From Anaerolineaceae bacterium (GTDB lineage Bacteria > Chloroflexota > Anaerolineae > Anaerolineales > Anaerolineaceae), in assembly GCA_029975475.1 (NCBI GenBank), contig JARKPB010000019.1:62001-126000 (forward strand): DNA of 64,000 nucleotides, written 5' to 3'. This document shows, one piece after another, positions 52,402 through 60,439 of the stretch. The notes beneath the pieces are model-generated. The model did no database searches. It worked only from the letters and a program-made list of their open reading frames with translations, and was not told the DNA's origin. The first letter of the stretch is position 1. Every line of letters begins with the position of its first letter. Position numbers and translations under genes: made by a program.

Positions 52402-53490
52402 CTAGTTGCCGGGGTAGGGCCCGGTGTAGATGCTCGCCCCGATGTTCAGATACTCGTGCGGGTTAACCCGCGCGCCGTTGTACATCATTTCGAAGTGCAG
52501 ATGCGGCCCGGAAGAGCGCCCGGTGCTGCCCAGTTCGCCCAGGTAGCTGCCCTGCGCCACGGACTGACCGCAGACCACCGAGATGCTGTTCAGGTGCGCG
52601 TAGAGCGTCTGCCAGCCGTTGCCGTGGTCAATCACCACCACGTTGCCGTACCCAAAATTGTTCCAGCCCGAGTACACCACCACGCCCGCGTCCGCGGCCA
52701 CCACCGGGTTGCCCAGCTTACCGGCAAAATCAACGCCCCAGTGGTTGCCGCCCGGCGAGTAATCGTAACCCGAAAGCCAGGTTTCGGTGGTCGGGTTGAC
52801 GAATGTGCCCGTCCCGACCGCCCCGTACGCGATCGTTCCGCAGGCGCCCGGACCCACCAGCTTGGCCACCCCCGGATTTTCGCGCCGGATGACCAGCGAA
52901 GTCCAGGAGATAAATTCGCGCTTCCCGCCGGGGATGAACAGGTACGTCCCGGGTTTAATATTCGGGTTGGCGTAATCGCCGATCGTGTCGCGGCTCAGGT
53001 TGTTCCCCGGCCAGTCAATAATATCTTCCGGCTTTACCCCGTAATATTCCGACACCTTGTTCAGGCCCTCTCCCTCGCGCCATAAATGATACACGCCGTC
53101 TTCCGGCAGGATGTTCAGTTCCATGCCGATCCGCAGGTTGTGGGGGTTGTCGCCCAGGATTTCCAGGTTGCCCCACAGCACCGAAGACGGGTCGAGGTGA
53201 AACTTTTCGCCGATGCTCCAGATGGTGTCGCCCGCCACGACCGTGTACTTGGTAATCGAAAAGCGCGGGCGGTCGGGCAGTTTGGTGTGCAGCTCGCGGG
53301 TGCGCGGAATACCGTTCTGGTACAGGGCGGCGGAAAGGTTGGCCAGCGGCGGCAGATCCAGCATTAACCGAACCGGGGCTTCGGCGGTGGTGAGGGCTGT
53401 TTCTCCTCCCGCCGGGCTGTCCGGCGCGGAAGCGGGCTGGCCAGGCAGGATCAGTAAGACCAGCCCGGTCAGCAGACCAAAGGTTAACAC
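52402..53490 (-). CDS. LysM plus M23 peptidoglycan endopeptidase
   Basis: A protein of at least 362 residues: one N-terminal membrane segment (LTFGLLTGLVLLILPG), two LysM domains (YTVVAGDTIWSIGEKFHLDP; YHLWREGEGLNKVSEYYGV) and a C-terminal M23 zinc endopeptidase (HWGVDFAG; GPHLHFE). It cleaves peptidoglycan cross-links outside the membrane. The nominal start is GTG 53490. The same frame stays open for 33 codons upstream (to 53589) and reads like real protein (LELFHQLKKIPIPPLRDW), but no ATG, GTG or TTG exists there, and an ATG at 53596 is out of frame by one base. A non-AUG start or a one-base frameshift is likely. Confidence 0.88.
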   Translation of the reverse strand: MLTFGLLTGLVLLILPGQPASAPDSPAGGETALTTAEAPVRLMLDLPPLANLSAALYQNGIPRTRELHTKLPDRPRFSITKYTVVAGDTIWSIGEKFHLDPSSVLWGNLEILGDNPHNLRIGMELNILPEDGVYHLWREGEGLNKVSEYYGVKPEDIIDWPGNNLSRDTIGDYANPNIKPGTYLFIPGGKREFISWTSLVIRRENPGVAKLVGPGACGTIAYGAVGTGTFVNPTTETWLSGYDYSPGGNHWGVDFAGKLGNPVVAADAGVVVYSGWNNFGYGNVVVIDHGNGWQTLYAHLNSISVVCGQSVAQGSYLGELGSTGRSSGPHLHFEMMYNGARVNPHEYLNIGASIYTGPYPGN

Positions 53491-53622
53491 ACCGCCGGCG
53501 ATCTTCTGCCAGAGCGGCCAGTCGCGCAGCGGCGGAATCGGTATTTTCTTGAGTTGATGAAAGAGTTCCAGAAGTACCTCGATCAGGCGCTACCATTAAT
53601 TGGATTGAGGGCGCTTTTCGGT

Positions 53623-53653
53623 ATTATAGCATGAAGCAAACCCCTGCTGACAA
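53623..53653 (-). promoter_or_regulatory. Promoter of the LysM-M23 gene
   Basis: Consensus TATAAT on the minus strand (53628-53623) with TTGTCA (53653-53648), spacer 19. Predicted transcription start near 53616, only about 20-30 bases before the N-terminal extension of the reading frame. Confidence 0.6.
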
Positions 53654-53763
53654 GGGTATTGTCCATACATTTAATCAACACTTAACCGCCGGGCTTTCGC
53701 CGCCCCGGACGGTCTGGCGGGGTGCGGAAGGGCGGGCGGGCGTCCTTCGCCGCCGGCGGCCGC

Positions 53764-54342
53764 TTACATCACTTTGCGGCCGGGTTTGGGTTCGCGGCGC
53801 TGCGCGGGGGTAAAGCCTTTGATGTATTTTTCCTCGCCCCAGGCGCCCAGCACCTCGCCGTAATACACCCGGTCGTAGTCCTTCTTGGGGAACTTGCGGT
53901 CCAGGCTGGGATCGAGGAAGTTTTTCGGATTGATGTCCGCCCAGTACATCTTCCGGCAGGCCACAATCAGCTCCGCCTCGGCGATGGCGGGCGCGGCCAC
54001 CTTTTCACAGGCGATCGGCGTCAGCCCGGCGTGGATGAACTTGTCCTGGTCGCGGCCGGATTCCGTGCCCAGGTATTCCAGCGCCGGCCGGTACGATTCA
54101 GGGAAGGCGGTCAGCGTGAAGGTGTCAAACGAATCAATCAGGTCGTAGGTGTAACGCGAGGGCCGCACCACGATCATGGCAAAATGGCGTTCCCAGATCG
54201 AACCAAAGGCGCCCATGCCGACCGTCATGGTGTTGTACACACCGCGGGCGAAATCCCCGGCTGTCAAAAGCATCCACTGATCGTGCCAGATGTCAAACGG
54301 CCGCAGGCACAGTTTGGCGGTATCAATCGGTTGCAGAGACAT
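53764..54342 (-). CDS. Flavin reductase family protein
   Basis: A 192-residue protein of the flavin-reductase-like split barrel (WMLLTAGDFARGVYNTMTVGMGAFGSIW; VVRPSRYTYDLIDSFDTFTLTAF; then SGRDQDKF). These proteins bind FMN and reduce flavins or act as small flavoprotein reductases. ATG 54342 is preferred over GTG 54348, which lies inside the GAGGTG ribosome site. It appears monocistronic. Confidence 0.85.
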   Translation of the reverse strand: MSLQPIDTAKLCLRPFDIWHDQWMLLTAGDFARGVYNTMTVGMGAFGSIWERHFAMIVVRPSRYTYDLIDSFDTFTLTAFPESYRPALEYLGTESGRDQDKFIHAGLTPIACEKVAAPAIAEAELIVACRKMYWADINPKNFLDPSLDRKFPKKDYDRVYYGEVLGAWGEEKYIKGFTPAQRREPKPGRKVM

Positions 54343-54442
54343 ACGCACCTCGAAACGCGGTTGGAATGCTTAAATCTTACCATGATTTGAGCCGCCGGGC
54401 AGTTGGTCGGGCGGGAAGAAATGCCGGCCGCCCCGTTCGAGG

Positions 54443-55837
54443 TCATTCGCAGGCTGGAAATTCAATTGTAAAGACGGTGCCAGCCCCGGGGGTGGATTCC
54501 GCCCACACCCGCCCGCCCTGCAGCTCCACCAGCGTGCGCACGATCGCCAGCCCCAGGCCGCTTTCCCCGTGATCGGCGTGGCGCGATTTATCCGCCCGGC
54601 GGAAGCGGTCGAAGATATACGGCAGGTCGGCCGGGTCAATCCCGCTGCCGGTGTCGCGCACGCTCAGGCGCAGCTGACTGTCCGCGCCAGCCGCCGCGAG
54701 GGTGATGGTTCCGCCCGCGGGGGTGTAGCGCAGCGCGTTGCTGATTAAATTATCCAGCACCTGCATCATGCGGTTTTCATCCAGCCGCGCGAAAGGCAGC
54801 GGTTCCGCGGTTTCAACCTCCAGGGTCACGCCCGACCGCGCCGCCGTGTGCTGAAACAGGCTGTGCGCGCGGGTCAGCAGCTCGCGCGGATCGAGCCGCT
54901 CGAGATGCAGGCTCAATTCGCCCGAATCCGCCTGCGCGAGCATGCGCAGGTCGTTGACCATTTTCTGCAGGCGTTCAATTTCTGCGTAAATCAGGTTCAA
55001 CCGCTCCGGCGTGGGTTTCAACACCCCGTCGCGCATGGATTCGATATACCCGCCGATCACCGTCAGCGGCGTGCGCAGATCGTGGGCGATGTCAGCCGTC
55101 ATCTGGCGGCGCTGCTGATTGACGCGCGCCACCTCGCTGCTCATGGTGTTAAAAGCGGCCGCCAGGTCGCCGATCTCATCCCGGGCGCCCGTCTCGACCC
55201 GCTGTTCCAGTTCGCCGCGGGCGATGCCCTCCGCCGCGCTGGTCAGCGCGCGCAGCGGCCGGGTGAGGGTGCGCGCCAGCCAGTAACCCAGCACGGTGGA
55301 AAGCAGCAGCGCGGCAAAAACCGCCAGCAGCAGGGCGTCGTTGGTCTGCTGCAAATAGCGCTGCTCCTCGGCGGACAGTTCGCTCAAATTGGCCGGCAGC
55401 AGGATCGTGCCAATCTTCACCCCGTCCAGCAGCACGACTCGTCCGCGGTTCAACAACGGCGCCGGGGCAGGGCTGCCAGCCGGGCCGCTGCCCTCCATCG
55501 GCACGATCACCACCCCGTTCTGATCCGCGAAGCCGAACTGTGAGATCCGCCCGCGCATCGGGCGCATCTCCCCCTGGGGACCCATGCCCGGGTCGCGGTT
55601 AAACGGCGCGTCCATGCTGCGCCAGGTTTGCGGCAGGCCGTCCCATGAGCCGTTCAGGCGGTAATAGGCGCCCAGATACTCCTCGATGCGGCTGACCTGC
55701 TGATCGATCAGCAGTTCGTTCAGGCGCGCCGGGCCTGAAAAACGGATCACCAGCGCCACCAGCGCGGCGGTCAGCAGCGCCACCAGCAGGATCGCCAGGG
55801 TCAGTTTGAAAAATAGCGAGCGTCCCAGCCGTTTCAT
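54443..55837 (-). CDS. Sensor histidine kinase
   Basis: A 464-residue membrane kinase. One membrane span at 9-31, an extracytoplasmic sensor of ~135 residues (no known domain), a second span near 165-190, HAMP, HisKA with HDLRTP (His252) and a HATPase_c domain with N (NLISNALRY), G1 (DTGSGI) and G2 (ESGLGLAIV) boxes. Its ATG overlaps the stop of the response regulator gene (TGATG), so the pair is translated together. The signal is unknown. Confidence 0.93.
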   Translation of the reverse strand: MKRLGRSLFFKLTLAILLVALLTAALVALVIRFSGPARLNELLIDQQVSRIEEYLGAYYRLNGSWDGLPQTWRSMDAPFNRDPGMGPQGEMRPMRGRISQFGFADQNGVVIVPMEGSGPAGSPAPAPLLNRGRVVLLDGVKIGTILLPANLSELSAEEQRYLQQTNDALLLAVFAALLLSTVLGYWLARTLTRPLRALTSAAEGIARGELEQRVETGARDEIGDLAAAFNTMSSEVARVNQQRRQMTADIAHDLRTPLTVIGGYIESMRDGVLKPTPERLNLIYAEIERLQKMVNDLRMLAQADSGELSLHLERLDPRELLTRAHSLFQHTAARSGVTLEVETAEPLPFARLDENRMMQVLDNLISNALRYTPAGGTITLAAAGADSQLRLSVRDTGSGIDPADLPYIFDRFRRADKSRHADHGESGLGLAIVRTLVELQGGRVWAESTPGAGTVFTIEFPACE

Positions 55838-56520
55838 CAGCTTTTCACCATGCGGTAACCCACGCCGAACACGGTTTCGATGTAGCGCGGTTTTTCCGGG
55901 TCATCGCCCAGCTTGCGGCGCAAATTGCGAATATGCACATTCAGCGTGTTTTCAAGCCCGGTAAAGCCCGAATCGGCCAGGCGGTCCACCAGGTCTGCGC
56001 GGGTAAAAACCCGCCCGGGCGAGCGCATCAGCGCCGCCAGCAGGTCGAATTCCAGCGGGGTCAGATCCACCGCGCTCTGGCCGACCCGCACGCTGTGCTC
56101 GCGGCGGTCGAGAATCAAATCGCCGACATGCAGGATTTCGTCTTTTCCCGGGGCTTCCTCTTTCCGCCGCAGGGCCGCGCGGATGCGCGCGTGCAGTTCG
56201 CGCATGCGGAACGGCTTGATCACGTAATCATCCGCCCCCAGGTCGAGCCCCAGCACGGCGTCGGTCTCTTCTTCGCGCGCGGTCAGAATGATCACCGGCG
56301 TGGCGCGTTCCTGGCGGTACTGGCGCAGGAACTGATAGCCGTCCATATTGGGCATCATAATATCCAGCAGGATCAGGTCGGGTTCGTAATGGCGCGCGTT
56401 GTACAGCGCGTTCTGCCCGTCGGTGGCGGTGATCACGCGGTACCCCTGCTCGGTTAAATATTCTTCCAGCAGGCGGCGCACGCTGGACTGGTCATCCACA
56501 ACAAGAATTGTTTCTGCCAT
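55837..56520 (-). CDS. OmpR/PhoB-type response regulator
   Basis: A 227-residue regulator: receiver with Asp9-Asp10, the phospho-acceptor Asp53 (LLDIMMPNMDG) and Lys near 104, followed by a winged-helix Trans_reg_C domain (LTPLEFDLLAALMRSPGRVFTR; NVHIRNLRRKLG). It is the partner of the overlapping kinase gene. A 30-base element just upstream is also found at the ABC-transporter promoter, which it might control. Confidence 0.94.
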   Translation of the reverse strand: MAETILVVDDQSSVRRLLEEYLTEQGYRVITATDGQNALYNARHYEPDLILLDIMMPNMDGYQFLRQYRQERATPVIILTAREEETDAVLGLDLGADDYVIKPFRMRELHARIRAALRRKEEAPGKDEILHVGDLILDRREHSVRVGQSAVDLTPLEFDLLAALMRSPGRVFTRADLVDRLADSGFTGLENTLNVHIRNLRRKLGDDPEKPRYIETVFGVGYRMVKS

Positions 56521-56533
56521 ACACTGCTCCCAT

Positions 56534-56563
56534 CATTAACTGCCTGCAGAATACCACCGCTTG
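56534..56563 (-). promoter_or_regulatory. Regulator-operon upstream element shared with ABC transporter
   Basis: These 30 bases match 60361-60390 at 23 of 30 positions by hand alignment (shared core on the minus strand: CAAGCGGT-R-GTAT-W-CTGC). The element includes the -10 region (TATTCT) of the response-regulator gene, which has no good -35 box. Confidence 0.5.
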
Positions 56564-56664
56564 ATAAAGATTTGGTGTAGGGCGAACCGTCAGGGCCGGG
56601 CAAACGGCGGCGCCGGCGGGACCCGGGCGGGGAGAAAGAGCGGGCGTTAAATTGCGCGTAGCCA

Positions 56665-57126
56665 TTATTCTTCCTCCGGGCCGGTGATCCCGGGCGGCAG
56701 CAAACGGTCTTCCACAACCTCCTCGGGCACGTCCCGCCCGGAAAGCGCCCATCCAGCCACCGAATGACCCGTACGCAGGGTCGAATACGGGTCGCCGCTG
56801 CGCAGCGGGTGCCAGTCGGGCAGGGGACGCCCCAGAGCGACGCGGCGGTAGGCGCAGCTTTCCGGCAGCCAGTCGAGCAGGCGCACCCCGGCCGCGTCCA
56901 GGCGGATGCAGCCGGGCTCGAGCGCGAAGCGGTTGGCGTAATCCGCGCAGCGGCACAGGTTAAGGTCCAGCAGGCGGCAGGCCACATCGGTGTAAAGCAC
57001 CTCGCCGCTGTCCGCGTCGCGGAATTTATACAGGCAGCAGCGCCCGCATCCGTCGCACAGCGCTTCCCATTCTTCGGCGGTCAATTCCTCCAGGCTTTTT
57101 CGCTCCCAGAAAGGCTTTTCATCCAT
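56665..57126 (-). CDS. YcgN/UPF0260-like cysteine-rich protein
   Basis: A 153-residue protein of the YcgN (UPF0260) family. The typical N-terminus FWERKSLEELTAEEWEALCDGCGRCC has the CxxCxxCC cluster, with further conserved cysteines (YTDVACRLLDLNLCRCADY; SCAYR). The cysteines probably bind zinc or an Fe-S cluster. The biochemical role is unknown. It stands alone between the two-component system and the ABC transporter. Confidence 0.88.
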   Translation of the reverse strand: MDEKPFWERKSLEELTAEEWEALCDGCGRCCLYKFRDADSGEVLYTDVACRLLDLNLCRCADYANRFALEPGCIRLDAAGVRLLDWLPESCAYRRVALGRPLPDWHPLRSGDPYSTLRTGHSVAGWALSGRDVPEEVVEDRLLPPGITGPEEE

Positions 57127-57160
57127 GTCTGTATTGTACCGGAAAGAGCATAATATGAAA

Positions 57161-57183
57161 CGCCGCCGGGAATTCCGGCGGCG
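57161..57183 (-). terminator. Terminator of the ABC transporter operon
   Basis: Perfect nine-bp GC stem (57161-57169 with 57175-57183), five-base loop, followed on the minus strand by TTTCATATTATG. Confidence 0.7.
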
Positions 57184-57191
57184 GGTCTGTT

Positions 57192-58499
57192 TTATTCTGC
57201 ATCGGCCAGCGCGTTTTCCAGATACAGTTTCTCCGACTGGTCGTCGTAAGCGATCAATTCCGCGTAGCGGCCCCAGTCAATTAACACATCCAACTGGGCT
57301 TCAACGTCATCCGGCGGAAATTCCTGCTCCAGCGCGGCCTTCACCAGATCCCAGTCCATTTCGTGTTTGCCGGCGCGCTGCAGCATATCCAGCAGCCAGC
57401 GAACCAGCGGCAGGCGGCGGATGCGCGTGGCGAAAATTTCCTTGCGCGCCAGGATGCTGGCTTCCGCGAACGTCTCGCCCAGCGCGGTCAGGCGGATATC
57501 ACCTTTCTCCACCGTGGCGAAGCCGAGCAGTTCGGCGGTTTCTACCAGGCTCAAGACCATATCCGAATCGATTTTCAGTTCTTCGCTCAGGCGGAAGATG
57601 TCGTCCTGATCGCCGGCTTTTTCGCTCAGATATTCCAGCAAACCGCTCAAATCGGCGATGCTGACCGCCGGCAGCGCCCGCGTGCGCCCGGGTTCGCCCG
57701 GCATCGAGCCCAGTTCAAGCGCTTCTTCCTGGGTTTGCCCGGCCAGCAGCGCGTACACCTGGTCCACCACCGCGCGGAAACCGTCCGTCTGTCGCTGACG
57801 CGGATAGGCCAGATCAATTTTCATGTCCGCGATCACCCGCCCCGGGTCTTTATCCATCACCACCACCCGATCCGCCATCAGCACCGCCTCTTCAATATTA
57901 TGGCTGACCATCAGAATCGCCCGGGTGGGAATGCTGCCGCTGATCCACAGTTCCATCAGCTCGTTGCGCAGCGACTCGGCTGAAAGCACATCCAGGGCTG
58001 AGAAAGGCTCGTCCAGGCAGAGCAGCTCCGGCTCTACCGCCATGGCGCGGGCGAAGCCCACCTTTTGGCGCATACCTCCCGACAGTTCGCGCGGAAACGC
58101 GTTTTCAAAACCGTCCAGCCCGACCCGGTCAATCAGGTCGGTCGCCCTGGCGGTGCGTTCTTCGGCCGGCACACCGCGGGCTTTCAACGCCAGTTCCACG
58201 TTTTCCAGAACGGTCAGCCAGGGGAACAGCGCGAACGTCTGAAAAACGATTGTGGCGTAGGGGTTGACCCCGCGCAGTTCCTCGCCGCGGTACAGCACCC
58301 GGCCTTCAGAGGGCTTCTGCAGCCCGGTCAGGATGCGCAGCAGGGTGCTCTTCCCGCAGCCCGAAGGGCCGAGCAGGGCCACGAATTCCCCTTCCTTCAG
58401 GGTCAGGTTAATATCCTGCAGAGCGGTGAAGCGCCGCGTCCCGCTGGTGTAAATCTGCTGGATGTGCTGTAATTCAAGGAGTTTTCCGTTCTCGTTCAT
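57192..58499 (-). CDS. NitT/TauT-type ABC transporter ATPase with AAA-associated domain
   Basis: A 435-residue ATPase. The N-terminal half has Walker A GPSGCGKST, the Q-loop, signature LSGGMRQ, Walker B LLCLDEPFSALD and the H-loop (MVSHN). The C-terminal ~150 residues match the AAA-associated C-terminal domain (ADLSGLLEYLSEKAGDQDDIFRLSEEL and winged-helix-like segments) that follows some nitrate/sulfonate-type ATPases. It lies 3 bp after the permease gene. No substrate-binding protein is encoded nearby. The transported compound is unknown. Confidence 0.9.
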   Translation of the reverse strand: MNENGKLLELQHIQQIYTSGTRRFTALQDINLTLKEGEFVALLGPSGCGKSTLLRILTGLQKPSEGRVLYRGEELRGVNPYATIVFQTFALFPWLTVLENVELALKARGVPAEERTARATDLIDRVGLDGFENAFPRELSGGMRQKVGFARAMAVEPELLCLDEPFSALDVLSAESLRNELMELWISGSIPTRAILMVSHNIEEAVLMADRVVVMDKDPGRVIADMKIDLAYPRQRQTDGFRAVVDQVYALLAGQTQEEALELGSMPGEPGRTRALPAVSIADLSGLLEYLSEKAGDQDDIFRLSEELKIDSDMVLSLVETAELLGFATVEKGDIRLTALGETFAEASILARKEIFATRIRRLPLVRWLLDMLQRAGKHEMDWDLVKAALEQEFPPDDVEAQLDVLIDWGRYAELIAYDDQSEKLYLENALADAE

Positions 58500-58502
58500 T
58501 TT

Positions 58503-60218
58503 TTACTCCATTCGGAATTTTTCTTCAGCCAGGCGGTAAAGCGGGCGCCAGACCAGGCGGTTGATCAAGACCACCGTCAGGACCATGCTTAACGTGGCGG
58601 CGAGCAAAAAGGCAAAATCGCCGCTCGCGGTTGAGCGGGCGATCAGCGCGCCCACACCGGTGGTGAAAACCGTCTGACCGCCAAACTGGATGTACTCAGC
58701 CACGATGCTGGCGTTCCAGGCGCCGCCGCTGGCGGTGATCGCGCCGGTGATGATATACGGGAACAGCGCCGGCAGAATCAGCGTGCGCCAGCGCGCCCAG
58801 CCGGTCAACTGCATCAGGGTAGAAGTATATTTCAAATCCTGCGGAATGGCTGAAGCCCCGGCGATGATGTTGAACAGCAGGTACCACTGCGTGCCCATCA
58901 ACATCAAAATCACCGCAGCCAGGTTTAACCCGCCCGTCAGGTGCACCAGGTAAAGCACAAAAACCGGGAAGATCGCGGTGGCGGGCACCGACGCGGCCAC
59001 CTGGACCACCGGCTGCAGCACCGCGGCCACTTTGCGGTTGGTGCCGATCGCCACCCCCACCGGGATGGTCCACAGCAGGGCGATCGCCAGTGAGATGCTC
59101 ACCCGCAGCAGGGTCGCTCCCAGCCCGACGGCGATCTCGCCCCACTGTGCCAGCGGCACCCCCGCCAGCATCGACCCCGCGCGCACGCCCCCGTAAATCA
59201 GCCCCAGCCCGAGCAGCCACACCGGCAGGCGGCTGAGCCAGCCGCCGCCTTTGAGCATTTTCTCCTCCGCTTCCATCGGGCGCGAACGCACCTGCCAGGC
59301 ATCCAGCTTTTCGCCCGCCGTCCTCATCAGCCGCCCGAATGTCCTCGCCAGCAGCGAGTTGTGAAAGAGGTCGTAAAACCAGGAGGAAGGCGCGTCGTCG
59401 CTTTCCACCATTTCGACCTTAAAGCGGGTCGACCAGGCAAGCAGCGGCCGCCAGATCAGCTGGTCGAGCGCGATGATGGTCAGAATCAGCGTCAGCAGCC
59501 CCCAGAGGATCGCGCGCGTGTCGCCCTGACTGGCTGCTTCGTGCAGGTAAGCGCCCAGCCCGGGCAGGCGGAAGTCGCGCTCGCCCACGGTGAAAATCTC
59601 CGCCGCCATCAAGAAGAACCAGCCGCCCGCCCACGACATCATGCTGTTCCAGATCAGGCTGATCATGCCGAACGGCAGTTCCAGCTTCTTGAAACGCAGC
59701 CAGGTGTTCAGGCGGAAAATCTTCCCCGCTTCCTGCAGTTCCTTCGGGATGGTGGTCAGCGATTGATACCACCCAAAAGTCATGTTCCAGACCTGGCTGG
59801 TAAAGATCAAAACAATCGAGGCCAGTTCAACCGCCAGCGACTGCGGCAGAACCGCACTCAGGCTGAGCAGCACCACCGGCAGGAAGGAGAGAATCGGCAC
59901 GCTCTGCAGGATATCCAGCAGCGGCATGAGGATGCGCTCGGCGCGCGGGTTGTATGCCGCCGCCCGGCCGTAGAAAATGGTGAACAGCAGCGAGAGCAGG
60001 TAAGCGCTGCCCATGCGCCCCAGGGAGAGCAGCGTGTACCACGGCAGCGCGCGCGGATCGCTGGTAATCACCGGCGCGGAGACCTCCGCCGGGGCGTTGA
60101 ACGCCAGGCGAACACCGCCGTACATCAACACGGTGATGATCAGCAGAACAACCGCGTCACCCCAGGTAAAGCGCTGTTCCAGCCTGGCTTTTGGCAGGTT
60201 GTTTTGAAAGATTCCCAT
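58503..60218 (-). CDS. Double-length ABC transporter permease
   Basis: A 571-residue permease with two fused BPD_transp_1 units, about residues 60-280 and 340-560. Each has the family spans and a cytoplasmic EAA-like loop (ELQEAGKIFRLNTWLRFKKLELP and DLKYTSTLMQLTGWARWRTLILP). A single polypeptide thus supplies both halves of the channel. It is partnered with the ATPase directly downstream. The start codon is ATG 60218 with AAGGAGACAGC before it, and that ribosome site can be masked by an upstream complementary sequence. Confidence 0.9.
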   Translation of the reverse strand: MGIFQNNLPKARLEQRFTWGDAVVLLIITVLMYGGVRLAFNAPAEVSAPVITSDPRALPWYTLLSLGRMGSAYLLSLLFTIFYGRAAAYNPRAERILMPLLDILQSVPILSFLPVVLLSLSAVLPQSLAVELASIVLIFTSQVWNMTFGWYQSLTTIPKELQEAGKIFRLNTWLRFKKLELPFGMISLIWNSMMSWAGGWFFLMAAEIFTVGERDFRLPGLGAYLHEAASQGDTRAILWGLLTLILTIIALDQLIWRPLLAWSTRFKVEMVESDDAPSSWFYDLFHNSLLARTFGRLMRTAGEKLDAWQVRSRPMEAEEKMLKGGGWLSRLPVWLLGLGLIYGGVRAGSMLAGVPLAQWGEIAVGLGATLLRVSISLAIALLWTIPVGVAIGTNRKVAAVLQPVVQVAASVPATAIFPVFVLYLVHLTGGLNLAAVILMLMGTQWYLLFNIIAGASAIPQDLKYTSTLMQLTGWARWRTLILPALFPYIITGAITASGGAWNASIVAEYIQFGGQTVFTTGVGALIARSTASGDFAFLLAATLSMVLTVVLINRLVWRPLYRLAEEKFRME

Positions 60219-60219
60219 G

Positions 60220-60284
60220 CTGTCTCCTTGTGCTCAAAAGTTAATGGAACAGCCCGCGCCAGTCCGCGCGGGCCGAGGAGACAG
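60220..60284 (-). promoter_or_regulatory. Leader structure able to mask the permease ribosome site
   Basis: In the mRNA, CUGUCUCCU (60284-60276) is a perfect nine-base complement of the ribosome site AGGAGACAG (60228-60220). Between them an eight-bp GC hairpin (60273-60266 with 60259-60252, six-base loop) would bring the two together. Pairing would hide the permease ribosome site. Confidence 0.7.
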
Positions 60285-60297
60285 ACCGCCGTCTGAC

Positions 60298-60354
60298 TCA
60301 GTCCATGCGAACTGGAATGGGAAGGTTGGTAGCGTAAGGGTCTAGATCAGTCAT
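60298..60354 (-). CDS. 18-residue leader peptide upstream of ABC transporter
   Basis: ATG 60354 to TGA 60298 encodes MTDLDPYATNLPIPVRMD. It begins only ~14 bases after the predicted transcription start and ends 14 bases before the anti-ribosome-site strand, so ribosomes on it could decide whether the masking structure forms. The peptide is Pro-rich near the end and uses many A/T-ending codons (CTA, CCT, CTT, CCA, ACT), unlike the GC-rich genes around. Its function as a regulatory leader is inference. Confidence 0.6.
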   Translation of the reverse strand: MTDLDPYATNLPIPVRMD

Positions 60355-60374
60355 ATCCGTCTTAAACCGCAGGC

Positions 60375-60403
60375 AGTATACTACCGCTTGTGAGGATCGT
60401 CAA
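60375..60403 (-). promoter_or_regulatory. Sigma70-type promoter of the leader/ABC operon
   Basis: TTGACG (60403-60398) and TATACT (60380-60375) on the minus strand with an exact 17-bp spacer. The -10 box and downstream bases belong to the 30-base element (60361-60390) that is shared with the response-regulator upstream region. Confidence 0.8.
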
Positions 60404-60408
60404 TAATG

Positions 60409-60435
60409 AAAACCGCCGGTACCCCCGGCGGTTTT
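60409..60435 (-). terminator. Terminator of the peroxiredoxin gene
   Basis: Perfect 11-bp stem (60409-60419 with 60425-60435) and five-base loop just after the peroxiredoxin stop; flanking A/T ends give a T-run on the minus strand. Confidence 0.85.
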
Positions 60436-60439
60436 GCGG

